Shown here: one piece after another, positions 42,576-51,396 of the stretch | Numbering within the stretch: position 1 is the stretch's first letter | Layout: the number at the start of each line of letters is the position of its first letter | Assembly (NCBI RefSeq): GCF_001542405.1 | Contig: NZ_LNCD01000088.1 | Coordinates: 1-64,000, forward strand | Source: Rhizobium altiplani | GTDB taxonomy: Bacteria > Pseudomonadota > Alphaproteobacteria > Rhizobiales > Rhizobiaceae | Direction of reading: 5' to 3' | DNA: 64,000 bases | Notes under the pieces: generated by a model | Told to the model about the DNA's origin: nothing | The model's database searches: none | The model's input: the letters and a program-made list of their open reading frames with translations, nothing else | Program-made: the position numbers and the translations under genes

Positions 42576-42720
42576 AGCTAAGGATTTTGCCCTTTTTCAA
42601 GCCTTTGAGAAGGTTAACAATTCCTGATCACCTAATATGCTTGTACGACACTCTTGTACGACATTCCGGAGCGGCAGTCCGGGAAAATATGGAAGGGTGC
42701 AGAAATTATTTCCACGTAGA
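42576..42720 (+). repeat. intergenic repeat, copy B
   Basis: Second copy of the repeat at 42343, about 235 bases downstream. Within this copy CTTGTACGAC occurs twice (42640-42649 and 42653-42662). It ends in AGAAATTATTTCC, the diverged arm of the palindrome that recurs elsewhere in the island, directly next to the 3' end of the HNH gene. Confidence 0.85.
42699..42717. repeat. island palindrome, site B
   Basis: GCAGAAATTATTTCCACGT: palindrome of the GGAAATnATTTCC type with one arm substitution, at the end of repeat copy B. Confidence 0.55.
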
Positions 42721-42762
42721 CTCGATTGTCGCCCTTCCCATTCCTTCTGCAGCCCGCTCAAT

Positions 42763-43125
42763 CTACGTCGCCTGGCTAGCCGAATAAAATAGCGCATACA
42801 GATGATGTGGCAGCCACTTCCCTCGCGTGAGGCGTTTGCGAACGTGGGCGATATGATCGGAGGATGACAAGGGTTCCTTTCTTCGATGTCGAGCTCGATT
42901 GCAAAACTGGCAGGCGGCGACAATGTTTGCCTGACCATTGTGTCCCCCTTGGTGGCGCGCAACAAGGTGCTCCGCTGTGCAGCGAAAGCGTTGCGCCTCC
43001 TTTCGCGATACTCCGTACCGCCGGGCGAACAATTGGGGATCGCGTTCCCACATCGGCAGCCCGCAATAGTAACAAAGCCACCCTTGGCGGGAAGCGGCCC
43101 TGGTTCTTGCATTCGTCAGTGTCAA
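42763..43125 (-). CDS. HNH endonuclease
   Basis: 120-residue HNH nuclease. A CxxC pair (CYYCG) and a second (CQFCN) form the zinc site, and the core reads CTAEHLVARHQGGHNGQANIVAACQFCNRARH with the catalytic His and Asn. The length is typical of stand-alone HNH proteins. It follows the 43136 gene by 10 bases on the same strand, so the two are probably co-expressed. Role unknown: homing, defence or toxin-like nuclease. Confidence 0.85.
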   Translation of the reverse strand: MTLTNARTRAASRQGWLCYYCGLPMWERDPQLFARRYGVSRKEAQRFRCTAEHLVARHQGGHNGQANIVAACQFCNRARHRRKEPLSSSDHIAHVRKRLTRGKWLPHHLYALFYSASQAT

Positions 43126-43135
43126 CAGGTGTCCC

Positions 43136-43816
43136 TCACCTCTTCTCTAAATCCGAAGCGCTATTGCCGAAAAGATCGTCTTGAGAATCGTCGAACTGGC
43201 CGCGAGGATCGCTGCGCGCGAGAGGAAGTAGGTCGTAGCTCGCAAGGTTGGCCATATCCAAAAAATACCGGCTCTTGCGTTTCGGCGCTTTACGAAGCCA
43301 ACCTGCGAGTTCCGACTGGGATTGCCGTAGCCATGGGGGGAAGGCCTCAGGGCTATCGTATTCGCCGTTGATCAACCCAAGCAAAGCACTTAGGTAGACG
43401 GAACGTCCAACACCGGGAAACTCGTAGACCTCGACGCCGCGGTTCCCGCTTAGTCTTTGCTCCAAGAGTTTGTGTCCGAGACCCAAGATCAGCTTATCTT
43501 CGGGATAACGCTCATCGGGGAGAAACCAGTTCGCAATCTCTCGTCTACGCTCAATGTCAGCTGAGCCATGGAACGCACCGAGCCCCATATTGCAAATGGT
43601 GCAACAAGGAACCAGCTTACACTGGCCAAATTGGTTCCGTATCTCTCGTTTGGTGACGAGCCCACCTTTGGCGAAGCGGTGAAGAACATAGACCGGCGGC
43701 TGGTGGTCAACTCTGCCGTCGCTTGGCATGCCGCAATAAGTGCATTGGTCCCCGGTAACGGGCACATAAACACTCGAAAACCGCTTCTCAGCAACACGCC
43801 GACTGTACTTTAGCAC
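43136..43816 (-). CDS. HNH-like zinc-binding protein
   Basis: 226-residue protein beginning with a probable HNH/zinc fold: CTYCGMPSDGRVDHQPPVYVL gives a CxxC and a DH motif, and CKLVPCCTICNMGLGAFHG gives the second CxxC. The last ~110 residues (after GLGHKLLEQRLS) have no recognisable domain and end in an acidic stretch. It is the upstream partner of the smaller HNH gene. The divergent AT-rich gap 43817-43981 should hold its promoter. Confidence 0.7.
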   Translation of the reverse strand: MLKYSRRVAEKRFSSVYVPVTGDQCTYCGMPSDGRVDHQPPVYVLHRFAKGGLVTKREIRNQFGQCKLVPCCTICNMGLGAFHGSADIERRREIANWFLPDERYPEDKLILGLGHKLLEQRLSGNRGVEVYEFPGVGRSVYLSALLGLINGEYDSPEAFPPWLRQSQSELAGWLRKAPKRKSRYFLDMANLASYDLLPLARSDPRGQFDDSQDDLFGNSASDLEKR

Positions 43817-43981
43817 GCCCCTGGCCCAAGCTCTTCAGGAAATGCAATACACCAACCTGAAGAGGTTCCCTTCAGTTCGGGATAAATTACAGTACATCAA
43901 TCAGAATCGGCGAATATTTGTTTGGAATGATTAACAATCATCTATTCAGTATATTCGCAGCATCCGGGCCCCATAAGAGGA

Positions 43982-44851
43982 ATGATGAGCCAAGAATGGG
44001 ATGCGGCAACCGGCGGCACTCGTGCAGCTGTCATCGGCATAGACGCTGCGTGGACTTTGACACAACCGAGTGGCGTCGCGCTCGCCGTCCTAATTGGCGA
44101 TGAATGGCAGCTTCGAGCAGTCGCTCCGTCGTATCAACGCTTTCAGGCTTTGGCTGATGAAAGTCTTGTTTGCGAACCCAAGCCTCTCGGACGAACACCG
44201 GATGTCAATGCACTTCTCCAAGCTGGCAGGAAAATGGCTGCAGCGCCGATCGACATCGTCGCCGTAGACATGCCCCTGTCAAAATCTCCGATTGTCGGCC
44301 GGCGCCGGTCGGATGATGCGGTATCACGAGCCTATGGCAGTCGGAAATGCAGCACGCACTCACCGAGTGACGTCCGCCCGGGCGTCATCAGCGACACGTT
44401 ACGCGCGCAGGCTGAAGGTGAGGGCTACGCCTTGGCCACAGAGGCAATTTTCCCACGAGCTCTGATTGAAGTTTACCCTCACCCCGCCTTGGTTGAGCGT
44501 GCTTGTGCTGAAGAACGGTTGCCTTACAAGGCGCAGAAGGCTCGGAAATATTGGCCGAGCATCAATGCCCAACAACGGCGAGAAAGTCTTCTCTTTCAAT
44601 GGTACGAAATTGTTAGTCTGCTCGAAGCCAACATCTCCGGCGTTGGGCGAATGTTGCCGCAAATCGAGCCGAAGGCCAGTGCAGTGGAGCTAAAGGCCTT
44701 CGAAGACATGCTGGATGCAATCGTCTGCTGTTGGGTTGCCATCTGCGCGCTTCAGGGACGCGCGATCCCATTTGGAGACGACACGTCCGCAATCTGGATA
44801 CCGACACCCCTTGCCTCGACGACAAACGCAACCCCTGCCTTGGGGAAATAA
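43982..44851 (+). CDS. DUF429 family protein (RNase H/RuvC-like fold)
   Basis: 289-residue protein matching DUF429, a predicted RNase H-fold nuclease family of unknown biology. Acidic residues fit the fold: VIGIDAAWTLTQPSGVALA at the N-terminus, VAVDMPLSKSP, and FEDMLDAIVCCWVAI at the C-terminal helix. RAYGSRKCSTHSPS and IEVYPHPAL are family signatures. Two adjacent ATG codons (43982 and 43985) follow AAGAGG. It faces the HNH pair across an AT-rich divergent gap. Confidence 0.82.
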   Translation: MMSQEWDAATGGTRAAVIGIDAAWTLTQPSGVALAVLIGDEWQLRAVAPSYQRFQALADESLVCEPKPLGRTPDVNALLQAGRKMAAAPIDIVAVDMPLSKSPIVGRRRSDDAVSRAYGSRKCSTHSPSDVRPGVISDTLRAQAEGEGYALATEAIFPRALIEVYPHPALVERACAEERLPYKAQKARKYWPSINAQQRRESLLFQWYEIVSLLEANISGVGRMLPQIEPKASAVELKAFEDMLDAIVCCWVAICALQGRAIPFGDDTSAIWIPTPLASTTNATPALGK

Positions 44852-44860
44852 TTTCCGCAT
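44842..44860. repeat. island palindrome, site C
   Basis: GGGGAAATAATTTCCGCAT spans the stop codon of the DUF429 gene; the GGAAATAATTTCC core is a perfect palindrome around one base. Flanking sequence is not shared with the other copies. Confidence 0.55.
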
Positions 44861-44951
44861 CAAGCGTCCTGTCTGGACACGCTGCCTACCTGTGCGCCAT
44901 CTTTGGTTACATTGAAAACCTATCATCTAACGGATAGGTGGAAAGGCGAGC

Positions 44952-46130
44952 GTGACGGGCCACAATCACTATAGCGATTGCACCTGCGGCTGGTGCGTGA
45001 ATTACGGTCGGTCAAGAGCGGCGATTGCGGACTACACACAGAGCTTTCGCGAGCGTGATGCTCGGCTTCTTCTAAAACAGCACGGAGCAAATTCGTTATC
45101 AGGATGCTACGTCAACCCCAACGCACGTTGCTTTCGCTGCGGCGAGCCCGTTTTCTTCTACGCGAATGCCGCGGGGAGCCGCGTCTATTTCGATGATCTC
45201 GGCCCCCCTTGGCCAAAACACCCGTGCACAGATACCGCCCGAGCGTCGGTCTCATCGAGCACCGGGCCAGTAAACCGGCCAACGCGCCGCAACAAAGGGG
45301 AAGTAAAGGAGTTACTCAGCGCCTCCAGCACCGCGGGCCTCTCCAAGTTCCGGACTTTCGGCCGGCGATACGAAGGCGAGTGGACACTTGTTGTCGTTCT
45401 AGCGGTTGACCGACGGGGCCACCAAAATAGAGTTGAGGGCGAGTTCCTGAACTCCGACACAAATGAAGCATTCAGGTTCACCTGCCACTCGGAAATGCCG
45501 CTCTTCGAGGTCGGCGAGTTTATCAGTGTCAATGGCGATCGAATCTCGTTTGTCGAGCGAGAGACTTTGCTGCCTGTGGTGTTCACCGCGGGCACAAGGG
45601 TTACGCCGGCGCCGGCACGGTCAGCGGTCGCGCGGCCCGCGACCAAATCGCGCCCAGTCTCTCAGCCAGCTAGTAGGTCGAACCAACCGCAACTGATCCG
45701 GAAGAAGCAAAAGCCCAACAGCGCCAACGGTTCGAAGTATGACATGACCAAGGCGGAGATGGTGCATTTCAATAACAAGAAGGTCGAACTTGCTGATTTA
45801 TTCGGCAAGCTGGAGCCAGTCGTAAGGACGTACGCCAGAGAAGGGACGAGAAAGCCGAGAGATGTGGCCGTTCGCCTCAACGCACAAGGCTACAAAACAG
45901 CGTCAGGCTCAAAATGGACGCCCCGTCTCGTCTATTTCTTGTTGGGCTTAATGTTCAATGACAAGCCGGCAGCACCCACAGACAACGAACCGCATGGCAA
46001 GACCCGGCAACCTGGGAAACCGAGGCCAGACGCCACTCCAATGGCAGCGTCAGGAGAGATGTCTGTTGATGAAATCGCGAGCCGTCTTTCCCGCATTGGA
46101 AGGGTTGTGAGAAGCGAATCCGCCGAGTGA
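44952..46130 (+). CDS. zinc-finger protein of unknown function
   Basis: 392-residue protein, not assigned to a known family. Cys10, Cys12 and Cys15 (CTCGWC) form an N-terminal knuckle; a second zinc site is CFRCGEPVFFYAN (Cys60, Cys63) with PWPKHPC (His90, Cys92). The middle (~115-215) looks like a beta-rich OB-type domain (VVVLAVDRRGHQNRVEGEFL). A basic linker follows, then a helical segment RDVAVRLNAQGYKTASGSKWTPRLVYFLL, which resembles the DNA-binding helix-turn-helix of large serine recombinases. GTG start with GGAAAGG upstream. It converges on the ASCH gene behind the Zorya operon. Confidence 0.7.
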   Translation: MTGHNHYSDCTCGWCVNYGRSRAAIADYTQSFRERDARLLLKQHGANSLSGCYVNPNARCFRCGEPVFFYANAAGSRVYFDDLGPPWPKHPCTDTARASVSSSTGPVNRPTRRNKGEVKELLSASSTAGLSKFRTFGRRYEGEWTLVVVLAVDRRGHQNRVEGEFLNSDTNEAFRFTCHSEMPLFEVGEFISVNGDRISFVERETLLPVVFTAGTRVTPAPARSAVARPATKSRPVSQPASRSNQPQLIRKKQKPNSANGSKYDMTKAEMVHFNNKKVELADLFGKLEPVVRTYAREGTRKPRDVAVRLNAQGYKTASGSKWTPRLVYFLLGLMFNDKPAAPTDNEPHGKTRQPGKPRPDATPMAASGEMSVDEIASRLSRIGRVVRSESAE

Positions 46131-46153
46131 ACGCCGAGACCATTACCACAATC

Positions 46154-46174
46154 AAACACAGCCTTCGGCTGTTT
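46154..46174. terminator. bidirectional terminator-like hairpin
   Basis: In the 43-bp gap between convergent genes: AAACACAGCC-TTC-GGCTGTTT, a 6-bp perfect stem with a 3-base loop, A-rich on one side and T-rich on the other, so it can act on both strands. Confidence 0.6.
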
Positions 46175-46962
46175 CACCTTCGGATGCGAACCCTGTACTG
46201 ATAGGGCGCGCCTTCTTCGACCAGTACACGATCCCCGGGCCTAGCAGCGTTATGGCGGAAGAACGATCCTATCCAGCCCCTCGCTCGGAAAAACTTCTTC
46301 GATCCATCCAGATCGGTGACAACCAACGGACCGCCATCCCACACGATCGATATCTCACGAGAGGCCCTCTCTGATTTGTTCGAGCCACCCACGGCCCCCT
46401 TTGGAAATCGATCAAAAAATTCACGTAGATAAATGTGATTGTGATCGATGTTGCCTTGGGTAAGAACGCTTTCGCCGATTTGACGCCACACAGGGTCCGG
46501 GTGCGTGCCATTTGCGTCCAGGTTCATCACCGGCGCCGGCTCCGGGAGGGGTTCAGCTAGCGCTGCAATCTGATCCCTAATGGCCAAGCTTACGCTTTCG
46601 CTTAACTCGACCCAGGTCACGGCACCGTTCGGATGCTTGTAACGCACTGGCGAAGGAAGCCTTACAACATCAGCCAGAAACCAGGGCCTGTTCCATTTAG
46701 CAACCGCACCCGAACGGATCATCTCTTCTGGAATACGGTGGTGTTCAAAAGCCTCGATCATTTCCTGCGGGCTCATAGGACCGCCGGCGCCGGCCAATCG
46801 TGCGACGCCATAGACGCTCCCCATCCCTTTCCAGATCAAGCCAAACCATCCGCGGTGGCTTGTACCGGTGGAGCGCATCTCCCAATCTTTCTGGCCACTC
46901 AAGATCAAACTGATCCAGGGCGCGTCGATGACCAGCCCTTTGCTCACCCAAATGTCATTCAT
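46174..46962 (-). CDS. ASCH-domain protein downstream of zorD
   Basis: 262-residue protein. The N-terminus is an ASCH domain (KGLVIDAPWISLILSGQKDWEMRS, RGWFGLIWKGMGSVYGVARL), an RNA/nucleic-acid binding fold of the PUA superfamily. The C-terminal ~90 residues contain a second beta-rich domain (LREFFDRFPKGAVGG, VVTDLDGSKKFFRARGWIGSFF, GDRVLVEE), which resembles small DNA-binding domains attached to restriction genes. ATG at 46962 lies 20 bases after the zorD stop; a longer frame to 47067 would overlap zorD. Same strand and spacing suggest it belongs to the Zorya transcript. Confidence 0.75.
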   Translation of the reverse strand: MNDIWVSKGLVIDAPWISLILSGQKDWEMRSTGTSHRGWFGLIWKGMGSVYGVARLAGAGGPMSPQEMIEAFEHHRIPEEMIRSGAVAKWNRPWFLADVVRLPSPVRYKHPNGAVTWVELSESVSLAIRDQIAALAEPLPEPAPVMNLDANGTHPDPVWRQIGESVLTQGNIDHNHIYLREFFDRFPKGAVGGSNKSERASREISIVWDGGPLVVTDLDGSKKFFRARGWIGSFFRHNAARPGDRVLVEEGAPYQYRVRIRR

Positions 46963-46981
46963 GAAAATCTGCCATTCTGTA

Positions 46982-49900
46982 TCAATGGATGGGGTAGGAA
47001 CCGTCGGCTTCTCGCGGCGGCAACTCCAGCTCGTCGCGAGCAAACATGGCCGCCATGGTCTTGCCAAGAGGGTCAGCCTCCATGCCTAACCGCTCGGACG
47101 CCATGCCCTTCTGAAGGCCAGCAACGTCGTCATCGACGTCCCCCATCGGCCAAAGCGCCGAACTGGCGAGCCGACGCTTGCGCATCATCAAGCTCTGGAG
47201 GAGGCAGTCGAAAGACTGCTCCCGATAGCCTTCATGAATGGCCATAGGCAAATGCACTGTAACAGGCCGCGTCTGGCCAATCCGGTGTACGCGATCGTTG
47301 CACTGTTCCTCAACTGCCGGATTCCACCATCGAGACAAGTGGATGACGTGGGTCGCCGCCGTTAGCGTCAGCCCGGTGCCCGCTGCCTTCGGACCGAGAA
47401 CTAGAAGGTCGAACCCCTGGTCGTCATCCAGATGGCGCTGGAAACGGTTCACAATTGCCTGACGTTGAGGAATGGGCGTGTCGCCGTTGATGAGGTCAAC
47501 TCGCGGCAGACCCAATTCACTGCGAACCAATTCGATAAAGCGATACTGCATCTGCCGGTGCTCGATGAAGACAAGGGCACGTTCGCCATTCGCTTTGATG
47601 CGATTCAGGATATCCATGGCAGCCTGTAGCCGCGCAGACGATACGACGAACTCATCGTTACTTGCTTTGATTTCCAGCGCCGGGTGGACGGAAACGCTGC
47701 GAATGTGATGAAGCATCTTGAGCTGCGCGCCCATGCCGCCTCGCGCAAGCTTCAGTCGGGCATCGTCATATGCCAAGGCCTGAACATCCGGCATCAGGCG
47801 GGGATGAATACGACGGGATTTGGCGGGCAGATCGGTTGCGACCGTTTCCTTCAGGCGGCGGACAGCAAGAGGCGGCGTGCCGCCACGGGGCAGAAAAACC
47901 CTGCCGTGCAGCTCGGCCATGTTGTCTTCCTCTGGCTTCGCATAGCGTTGACGGAAATCTTTGAGGCTGTCGAGCGATCCCGGTGCCAGTTGGTCCATGA
48001 TTGCCCAGAGGTCAACAGTGGCATTCTCGATAGGAGTACCTGTGAGGCCAATTCGAAAATCAGCATTGATCGAACGGGCAGCAACTGCGCGGAGGCTGAC
48101 AGGGTTTTTCAAGGCCTGGATTTCGTCAAAGACAACGGCGGAAAAGGGTATGCGAGCCAGCGAATGCTGATAGTTCGTCAGCGTCGTATAGGTGGTGAGA
48201 AGCCAGTAGCGATGCGCCCGCCCCTCTGCCACGGCTTCATGCAGCGCGCCCAAGTCAAGCTTGGCCTCCCCATCGTCCGTGTCCTTTCCCTTCGCTCCCG
48301 TCAGCTTGCGTCCACCGATACTCGACCCATAGAGGCGGATCAGATGACCCAGCCCAGGCTCGTGCATGTGTCGGGCGACTTCCTGCTCCCAATTTTCGAG
48401 AAGGGATGTTGGCGCAACAACGAGAACAGGCCCCCGGCTCTGGGCTTGAGGACGAGCGATCACTTCCTTGAGCCAGGCAAGGAAAGAGATGGTTTGGAGA
48501 GTTTTGCCGAGGCCCTGCTCGTCGGCATTGAGGACGCCCGGCAATCCGGCCCGCCACGCGCCAACCTGCCAGCTGAAACTCTCCTTCTGATGCCCTTTCA
48601 ACGGCGTTCGAATGCCCTCGGGTAGAGTGTCCGGCAACTCGGACATGCGCGGCCTGAGCTTAGCGAGCCATTTGAGATCGTCGTAGTTCACTTCGGTATC
48701 GAGAACGAATGGGCCCACCTTTTCTGGTTTTGCCTCATCCTCGCCACCGTCGTCAGCGTCTCCCGACACCATCCGCTCGTCGATGAGCTGCAGCATTTCC
48801 GGTCGAGCGGGGACCTCCAAATCCTCGAAATCGACGGTCGGCCTTCCAGCCTCAATTGCTTCCTGGACGCGCTCGCGCAGGGTGTGCAGCTCGGCAGTAC
48901 CCTGCCTGTCGAGGATATCGATCAGGCGCGCGCTGAAGTCCTCTGGCAGCCAGCTTGTCCCGCTATCCTCGAACTCGCCGAGACCCGGCTTTTCATACTT
49001 GACGACACCAGTAACCCGTTCGGAAAACTCACGGGTTTCAACAAGCACGGGACCAACCGCTGCCTCTATCGCTTCCTGCTCGGCCTGGGGCGACAAACCG
49101 TCCAATTGTCCGGAAGAACGGAGCTGCGCCTCCATCGCTTCCGTTACTCGTGGCAAGGGATTACGGATGAACGCACGCCGCTCATCTGGTGCTGCCTTCT
49201 GCATTTCAGCCATCACGGCAAGGGCTGGCGACGCTGACTGTTCCACCACCACATAGCGTCCGGGAGATAGGCGATAGGCAGGCAGCGCCCCCCTTCCCCT
49301 TACCAATGTCTGAAATCGCTGCAGGTCCAGTCCCTGTACCTCGCTCATGGACTCGGAAACCTCAGCGGCTTCAGAAGCGCTACCATGCGCCTCCAAAGTA
49401 TCACCAGAGAATGGTACTACGTCGAAGTCCGTCTCCCCCTTTGGCGAGAGTGAGAAGCGGTCGACGAGACGCACCTCCAGACCGCTCAGAAAATCTGTCA
49501 TCGAGATACGCGACGCCTCATCCGAGGCTCCGCTGACAGCACCAGGATCGAGTGCCTTGCGGAAACGTCCTAGCGCCTCCCAATCGGCGGCGTCGTTTCC
49601 ATCCGGCCGGTAGGCGTCTGCGATGGCGATGGCGTCCATCATCCACACAGGAATTCGTCGCAAACCATTTGCCGTTTCGAGAATGGCTCCAGTTCGACGT
49701 GGCATTTGCCGTTGGCCGTTGCGCGACCATTCGTACCTGAGCCGGAAACCTGACGAACCGACAATTCCCTCCGCATCGGTCTTCAGCGTCATCTCTACCA
49801 AAGGCGGCAGACCGAGCACTGCGCCCGTTTCACCGGTGACGGACGCAGCGATGCGATGAGACATGACGATGCGATCAGAATCGATCGAAAGCTGTTCGCC

Positions 49901-50080
49901 GAGCGTGTCCGCTGCCGCCCGTAGATCGGCAATAGCATAGGCCAGCGAACGTTCGTCGGGACTCAGGTTCTGAAGATCAGATTTGACACTACGGCGCACC
50001 AACCGGTGCAGTAGACCCGCGCGCTCGTTCTTTGCGGACAGAGTGATTGCATCTGGAGAGAAAGAAGCTTCCAAGTTCAT
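46982..50080 (-). CDS. zorD: Zorya type I protein ZorD (SNF2-like helicase)
   Basis: 1032-residue effector of Zorya anti-phage defence. An ~470-residue N-terminal region of unknown fold precedes a SNF2 helicase core: Walker A ADEQGLGKTLQTIS near residue 522, LVVAPTSLLENWEQE, the DEAH-type box VVFDEIQALKN near 650, LTGTPIENATVDLW, and motif VI AATHVIHLSRWWNPAVEEQ with DRVHRIGQTRPV. In characterised Zorya the helicase acts on invading DNA after activation by ZorAB. ATG at 50080 is preceded by AGGTGA and follows the zorC stop by 8 bases; the frame open to 50119 would overlap zorC. Confidence 0.93.
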   Translation of the reverse strand: MNLEASFSPDAITLSAKNERAGLLHRLVRRSVKSDLQNLSPDERSLAYAIADLRAAADTLGEQLSIDSDRIVMSHRIAASVTGETGAVLGLPPLVEMTLKTDAEGIVGSSGFRLRYEWSRNGQRQMPRRTGAILETANGLRRIPVWMMDAIAIADAYRPDGNDAADWEALGRFRKALDPGAVSGASDEASRISMTDFLSGLEVRLVDRFSLSPKGETDFDVVPFSGDTLEAHGSASEAAEVSESMSEVQGLDLQRFQTLVRGRGALPAYRLSPGRYVVVEQSASPALAVMAEMQKAAPDERRAFIRNPLPRVTEAMEAQLRSSGQLDGLSPQAEQEAIEAAVGPVLVETREFSERVTGVVKYEKPGLGEFEDSGTSWLPEDFSARLIDILDRQGTAELHTLRERVQEAIEAGRPTVDFEDLEVPARPEMLQLIDERMVSGDADDGGEDEAKPEKVGPFVLDTEVNYDDLKWLAKLRPRMSELPDTLPEGIRTPLKGHQKESFSWQVGAWRAGLPGVLNADEQGLGKTLQTISFLAWLKEVIARPQAQSRGPVLVVAPTSLLENWEQEVARHMHEPGLGHLIRLYGSSIGGRKLTGAKGKDTDDGEAKLDLGALHEAVAEGRAHRYWLLTTYTTLTNYQHSLARIPFSAVVFDEIQALKNPVSLRAVAARSINADFRIGLTGTPIENATVDLWAIMDQLAPGSLDSLKDFRQRYAKPEEDNMAELHGRVFLPRGGTPPLAVRRLKETVATDLPAKSRRIHPRLMPDVQALAYDDARLKLARGGMGAQLKMLHHIRSVSVHPALEIKASNDEFVVSSARLQAAMDILNRIKANGERALVFIEHRQMQYRFIELVRSELGLPRVDLINGDTPIPQRQAIVNRFQRHLDDDQGFDLLVLGPKAAGTGLTLTAATHVIHLSRWWNPAVEEQCNDRVHRIGQTRPVTVHLPMAIHEGYREQSFDCLLQSLMMRKRRLASSALWPMGDVDDDVAGLQKGMASERLGMEADPLGKTMAAMFARDELELPPREADGSYPIH

Positions 50081-50088
50081 TTTTTCAC

Positions 50089-51396
50089 CTAGATGTGTTC
50101 CAAGACCCAACTCTGCCAATCGCCGTTGTGCGATTTCGCATTGGAGCCGGGAATGAACCTGATTGCTTCACAGTCATATCGCCACTGGTAGAGCGCAGGC
50201 GCACGCTGGTTGGACTCGTCGAAAATGTGGACCTTATAGCTGTGAGAGCCCTCAACGACGATCTTCCTGCCGATCTTCAGTATGAGCAGTGATGTATTCG
50301 CGCGACCGTAGCCTGCCGTTTGAACGCCAAATCTCAACGTCCCCTTACCTCCCGCCCCGCGTCGCCTTGCCTCTTTCGCGGCGGAATCGCTGAAAGCAAC
50401 CCAGGCTGCATCGATACGGCCACGATCATGCAGGCCGAGCCAAAATCTCCTGCGAGGCTCCCACATGTGGCTGTCTTCCACCTCAGAGACGACATCAAGG
50501 AAGAACCGGATGTTCTCGCCCGTCAGCCAGCGCAGGATAACCGCCATCCTGTCTTCCGGTACTGCTGACCAAACGCCGCCACGCTGGACACGAGGATCAC
50601 CGTAAATGCCGATGATGTTCTCTGTCAGGTAGCGTAGGTCATCGGGCTTCGGAGAATGCTTGACCCAGTGTCCAAGCAGAGCCGAGATCGCTTCGCCGGC
50701 GCCGGTCGTCTTCGCCTCCCTGCCCTCCGGCTTCAGCCACTCGATCAGCCGCTCCATCTCCACACGCTGATCGAGATGCGGCTCGATCTGCTTCACATAG
50801 GCTAGGTGGACGGCATTCATCAGACCAGGTGCATGGGGGCTGCGAATACCAAGCTTCTGTAGGCCGATCCAGAGATCGTCCATCAGCACCATCTGTCGCG
50901 CGACGGCATCGGCCACTGCATCGGGCGAGAGCATCTCGGGGATGGCATCGAGCATCATACGCCAGCGAGCTCCGAGACGCCCTGCCGCTGCCGACAATGC
51001 ACCGGCCAGTTGCCACGTATGTTCCGCCTTGGCATCAAAGCTGTCCATGTAGATGGAGAACATTCCGCCGAGAAACCCCGCCCGTGTCGAGGCGCGGGTC
51101 TCGCTGTAATAAAAATCTCGCATCTCCGCCAAATCAGGTCTAGTGCGACGATCCTCGTCGAACAACGCCCTGCCAGCGCTTGTAATCAGCGAGAGCTTCG
51201 TGTCCTCCCAGCTATTATTCTCCAGTTTGTCCCGAACAATGGCCACGAGTTTTTCACGGTCTTTCTCGGGTGGATTGGCGACGACGTCCGGCCAACGGGA
51301 TAGAATTCGCTCTGTCCTAGATGCAAGTGAGTTCAAAGCCGGCAAGGCGGGCCTGACGAACTGACGGTTCTGGGAGAGGCTCTTGCTGAGGGTCAA
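50089..51396 (-). CDS. zorC: Zorya type I protein ZorC
   Basis: 435-residue protein matching ZorC, the subunit specific to type I Zorya, thought to bind DNA and relay the signal from the ZorAB motor to ZorD. It carries the EH-signature-type region (RYLTENIIGIYGDPRVQRGG, MAVILRWLTGENIRFFLDVV, RRRFWLGLHDRGRIDAAWVA). The C-terminus (VEGSHSYKVHIF) is beta-rich. It overlaps zorB by 4 bp and precedes zorD. Confidence 0.9.
   Translation of the reverse strand: MTLSKSLSQNRQFVRPALPALNSLASRTERILSRWPDVVANPPEKDREKLVAIVRDKLENNSWEDTKLSLITSAGRALFDEDRRTRPDLAEMRDFYYSETRASTRAGFLGGMFSIYMDSFDAKAEHTWQLAGALSAAAGRLGARWRMMLDAIPEMLSPDAVADAVARQMVLMDDLWIGLQKLGIRSPHAPGLMNAVHLAYVKQIEPHLDQRVEMERLIEWLKPEGREAKTTGAGEAISALLGHWVKHSPKPDDLRYLTENIIGIYGDPRVQRGGVWSAVPEDRMAVILRWLTGENIRFFLDVVSEVEDSHMWEPRRRFWLGLHDRGRIDAAWVAFSDSAAKEARRRGAGGKGTLRFGVQTAGYGRANTSLLILKIGRKIVVEGSHSYKVHIFDESNQRAPALYQWRYDCEAIRFIPGSNAKSHNGDWQSWVLEHI

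Noticed and set aside
42343..42720. CRISPR-like array
   Set aside because: Only two long, diverged copies with one spacer; unit size and divergence do not fit CRISPR repeats.
42294..42762. Small open frames within the tandem repeat region
   Set aside because: The two repeat copies give different short frames with indels that break reading; treated as non-coding repeat.
42294..42762. tRNA gene or attachment site as island boundary
   Set aside because: No tRNA-like cloverleaf or T-loop consensus could be found near the transition by eye.
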